64,000 bases of DNA. Source: Oxyruncus cristatus (Eukaryota > Chordata > Aves > Passeriformes > Cotingidae). Below the pieces are notes generated by a model that saw only the letters and a list, made by a program, of their open reading frames with translations, made no database searches and was not told where the DNA came from. The stretch covers positions 1 through 64,000 of the forward strand of contig VXAY01000722.1 of NCBI GenBank assembly GCA_013399855.1, in the 5' to 3' direction. Position numbers and translations under genes: made by a program. How positions within the stretch are numbered: the stretch's first letter is position 1; every line of letters starts with the position of its first letter. Positions 60,787 through 64,000 of this stretch are shown one piece after another.

Positions 60787-61573
60787 CTGTGCATACAGGC
60801 ATGTGTGTCAGTGTGTTTTGGGGTCAGCTTCAGTGAAGTTTTTTTTGAAGTGCACTGCCGCTCTTACCCAAGGTATGTGCAAAGGACACTTTTTCTATTC
60901 AAAGCAAAGGGGAGTGTGGGCTGTGTCATACAGCTGCTTGTTGAGGACCCAGCAGCCAGTCAGGGTCAACCTTGTGATGCAGTTACACCCCAAGAGAACT
61001 CTATTGCTTTACACATCCAAAAAGCAGCAAAAATAACACACACACACACTAAAAAGGGCTAACAGCTAATTTTTTAGTGTTATAAAGTAACCCTATCAAA
61101 AGGGATTAATTATACTGTAACTTTCACAGGGGTGTTAACATTCTGCGTACCATCTACTCACTGCCTGCTCAGCAAAGGGAGGGAAAGTGCATTCAACCTT
61201 TGAATTCTTAAATAAGGGGAGAAAAAGATGAAAAAAAAAAAATCTAGAGATGGGAGAAAGTGAGACATCAAACTGAGTAAACGACTGACTAACAGTCTAA
61301 TCATTTTTTCAGCCTTTTCCTTTGTTTTCCCTCCAGATACACCACATCTGTTCATAAGCCTGACTTGTTATGTCATGTTTGATTTAGTCTGTGCAGGGCA
61401 GGAATCCTCTTTTTGCTGCACCTAGGTGGTATAAGACATGTTTTCATGCAAAAATGAAATATGCCTGTCGAAGAAGAGGTGTTCATCTCAGTAAGCAGAA
61501 GCATAAGTGAAACACTGTAAAACATTTTTGTAGAGCTGGGCTAATGTGTTTCACCAAGGTGAAGGACACTTGC
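60787..61573. other. Non-coding DNA (intron of the candidate gene)
   Basis: 787 bp between the two candidate exons. A plus-strand 117-codon frame (60709-61062) overlaps the exon and has no support. A short CA microsatellite lies at about 61037-61049. Confidence 0.45.
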
Positions 61574-61622
61574 CTTTCAAAGGTGCACCTATTTGGAAGA
61601 TAATCTGTACCTTTTTCACGTT
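61574..61622 (-). CDS. Candidate exon with a GC splice donor (49 nt)
   Basis: Minus strand: the acceptor TTTTTCCTATCTCTGCAG ends at 61623. The segment ends GAAAG at 61574 and is followed by GCAAGT, a strong example of the minor GC-type donor. Two bases complete a split codon, then 15 codons are open (REKGTDYLPNRCTFE) and two bases remain, so the exon ends in phase 2, as the next exon requires. GC-AG introns are about one per cent of vertebrate introns, so this could also be a mutated GT donor. Product unknown; the upstream exon, which should end in phase 1, was not found with confidence. Confidence 0.38.
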
Positions 61623-64000
61623 CTGCAGAGATAGGAAAAAATGGTAAACATTTATACATTTTCATTGTTTTTATTATAATTTCAAGCCAATATCTGTTAG
61701 ATAAACGGTTAGCTTTTTGATGATAAATAAGCAACAAAGAAATGAAGTTTATGACTGTGTGATCAAGCAGCATGCACCAGTCCTAGCACCATGAAGACTA
61801 AAATCCACCTCAATCTTTATAAATCTTCAGACTAACATGACTTTCCTGTTCCAGCTGAACTTTTTCACTAGTAAGTGTATAACCATGTCCTGTTAACATA
61901 TTTCTGGTAATATCATTCTCCAGTTCACACTGTTGTTTTAATAAAACTGAGTAGCTAAAACTGAAGGCAAAATTTTAGTCTTGGAATAATTTATTTTATA
62001 TGTCAGAGTAAGACTATTCCATTCAGCAGTTTGACTTCTTTGATGCTTCTATTATTTTCTTCTGTTTTCTTTTCCTTTTTGCCACTGAGTGTACTCATCA
62101 ATATATACACTTTTCTTTCCAATTTACCTTTTCCATCTAAACCTGAAAGGCTCTAAATCTTTCTAAGGAAAGAAAGAAGAAAAGAGTTTCCGATAGCTGT
62201 ATCTTTAGTTTATTTATCTTCATTTTAGTATTATTTTTCTAGAAAGAAACAGACCAGAATGCAGGAAAGAGGGCAGGGATAAATATAGACTACATGACAT
62301 TGATTCTACTGAATCTTAAGAAGAATGAGGGGGAAAAGAATGTAGAACCATTGGGAAAATCAATGAAAAGGGTTGAAAGTGCTGAAATATTAATTTTCAA
62401 TTTAAGAAAATATTTTGTCAAGATTTTTTTTTTTTAATTGAATTTTCTTGCCAGTATAGAAAAGCTTTATGGTTAGGAAGAAATAATTATTTCCACCATT
62501 CAAAGTTTCTGGTGACCACATTAGAAAGAGCTTTCTCATGAAAGATAAAATATATGGATTAACATGGTTGAGTCTTTCACATCTCACAGAAAAACATATG
62601 AGCTTTAATTTCTAATCTCCTGAAAGACTATGCATTGAGAGTTCAGGAATGTTTCTATAAAATCTGTTTGATAAAAGGATATCTCTAGCTCACTGTTAAC
62701 CATGTGCTATAAGCAGTTATCTTCAGGAAAAACAGTATCTATAAACCCCAAAATCTCAAAGAAGTACTTGCCAGGAGGCAGAGTTAAGAACCTGAACTTG
62801 AGAAAAAAAGGGAGCTGTGATTAACACTGATGTTGACAGAAACTCTGCCTGAATAATGTTGTCAGAAATTCATCATTCTGTCTTGTTTTAACTACCTGGA
62901 CAGTATTTGGGTCTAGGCCTCATTGTCAGAATCGCAGAGGATGAATAACACCACTGGTGATATTTGTGCTTCAGTCTTGGCTGGACCTGCAGCCAAGTGG
63001 CAAGAGACATTTGCTCTCTCACTTGCAAGGGAACACAGCATCTGTGGGGAGCAGGGAAGGACTGCTGCATGGTCAGCATTCCCACCAGAAAAGGAGTCTG
63101 GATTGCTCCAGACTAAGATCTGGGAGGTGTAACAACCAGATCACGGGCAGGGGTTGGAGGTCTGGGCACATGGGGGAGTCATGTTCCAGGGAACCTATTC
63201 TTTTGACAGTCATAAGTGTGACAGATCAGCACAAACAGTTCATTCCAGACCACTGACAAAAAGTGTTACGACTGAGGTCTTGAGATCGGGAGTTTGCCAT
63301 GTTCCATCACTATGACTGTTTAGGAAGCCACAAATTCATGGAGAGAGAATTATTTTATTGCACATCCATCCTTCATGCGTTGTCTCTAGTAACTACAGTT
63401 CTCTTGTGTGCAGTAACAAACAAATGTCTGCAATAAGATGTTTGACAGAATTTTACGTGTAGGAGTTTTTTAGAACACTATAACTTCAGAAATGTTATGT
63501 TTAATCTAACCTTTTTATTTGGGTGGGAAAAAAATATTGTATCCAGGAGGTCTCCAGGAGTGGTGATGGTTGGGTAGCTGGCAGGGGAGGTTGGGAGAGT
63601 TATAGGAGAGCAGGAAGTTGTTAACAGCAAAACCTTGGCATGTGAGTAATAGGTTATTTCACCATTCTGCTAATACTGTTGATGTTAACAAGGACAGAGC
63701 TGTCAACAGTGTAGCTGAACTACTGACATTTGTCATCGCTTGTCAGCTCTCACAAGTCTTTTCAATTCGGGCTGTACTTTCCTAGAATGTCAGATTTTTG
63801 AGAAGGGCCCTTTTATGATACTCACAAGGCAAGTACAAGGGTACAGTGAAGTGGATTTCCCTGAGTAATTATATCTGTCAGCAGTGGCAGTATTTATGAT
63901 CCAGAATCATTACCAAGACTCAAAAGATACCAGGATTTTGCCCGTACTGTCTAAATGAGGGACTGCTACTGTCAACCATTGAATAGCCAGAGGAAAGGTG
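61623..64000. other. Mostly non-coding DNA; upstream part of the candidate gene not resolved
   Basis: A 35-nt segment at 62128-62162 has a very good minus-strand acceptor (CTTTCTTTCCTTAG) and a donor GTAAAT, but its only open frame does not join the next exon. Another GC-donor-like segment lies near 62772. 62900-63300 is GC-richer and unidentified. No complete upstream exon set or promoter could be defined, so the gene probably starts beyond the window or is too decayed. Confidence 0.4.

Noticed and set aside
62128..62162. 35-nt exon-like segment on the minus strand with an excellent acceptor
   Set aside because: Its only open frame ends in phase 2, while the next candidate exon (61574-61622) needs an incoming phase 1, so it cannot join.
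1..64000. tRNA, rRNA, CRISPR arrays, bacterial-type promoters or terminators
   Set aside because: None seen on reading both strands. The sequence is vertebrate nuclear DNA, where CRISPR arrays are not expected.

Overview
The window looks like a bird nuclear genome. It is AT-rich, poor in long ORFs and carries no bacterial-type operons. The dispersed elements are typically avian: CR1 LINE fragments, several with the 3' tail ending in an ATTCTATGATT-like motif, and several solo LTRs of avian endogenous retroviruses with 5-bp target-site duplications (TSDs). I see no tRNA, rRNA, CRISPR array or complete single-exon gene. The order is not fixed by anything I can prove; the CR1 and LTR types fit neognath birds, possibly a passerine.

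Layout. 1-16 kb is almost empty AT-rich DNA with one 165-bp local direct repeat (3.4 and 6.0 kb), a CR1 scrap (10.7 kb), a pyrimidine-rich stretch (12.2-14.2 kb) and a small assembly gap. 16.1-17.6 kb is a GC-richer block in which a minus-strand LTR has inserted into another repeat. 17.6-25.8 kb is AT-rich, with an LTR fragment at 23.8-24.3 kb and an isolated plus-strand exon-like sequence at 23.0 kb. 25.9-26.6 kb is a minus-strand CR1; 28.8-29.0 kb is another CR1 tail. 32.7-33.3 kb is a small island with CCAAT and TATA motifs. 35.0-35.7 kb holds a perfect 79-bp inverted repeat. 41.4-42.4 kb is CR1-like sequence, 43.4-44.0 and 54.8-55.3 kb are two related plus-strand solo LTRs, 48 kb is an LTR-like block, and 50.2-51.8 kb is a strongly decayed CR1-like LINE. 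57.2-60.7 kb is a nest of a CR1 interrupted by one solo LTR, next to a second solo LTR.

The main result is a chain of exon-like segments on the minus strand from about 61.6 kb down to about 40.9 kb. Several have good splice acceptors and donors, and the reading phases of four successive segments agree (61574-61622, 59293-60786, 55577-55768, 53577-53628). More candidates lie at 52.2, 52.1, 49.2 and 47.6 kb, and there is a possible terminal exon at 40972-41132 with a stop codon followed by AATAAA. I do not recognise the protein. The largest exon (387 nt without its insertion) is split by a 1102-bp solo LTR with a perfect 5-bp TSD; removing the LTR and one TSD copy restores a single 120-codon frame. 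The same exon has an in-frame TAG near its start and an in-frame TAA near its end. I therefore read the locus as a gene in decay, or one that now skips this exon: the exon is a multiple of three with the same phase on both sides, so skipping would keep the frame.

All assignments come from reading the sequence. Repeat family names rest on recognition of typical motifs rather than on a database search, and the gene model needs transcript or cross-species support.
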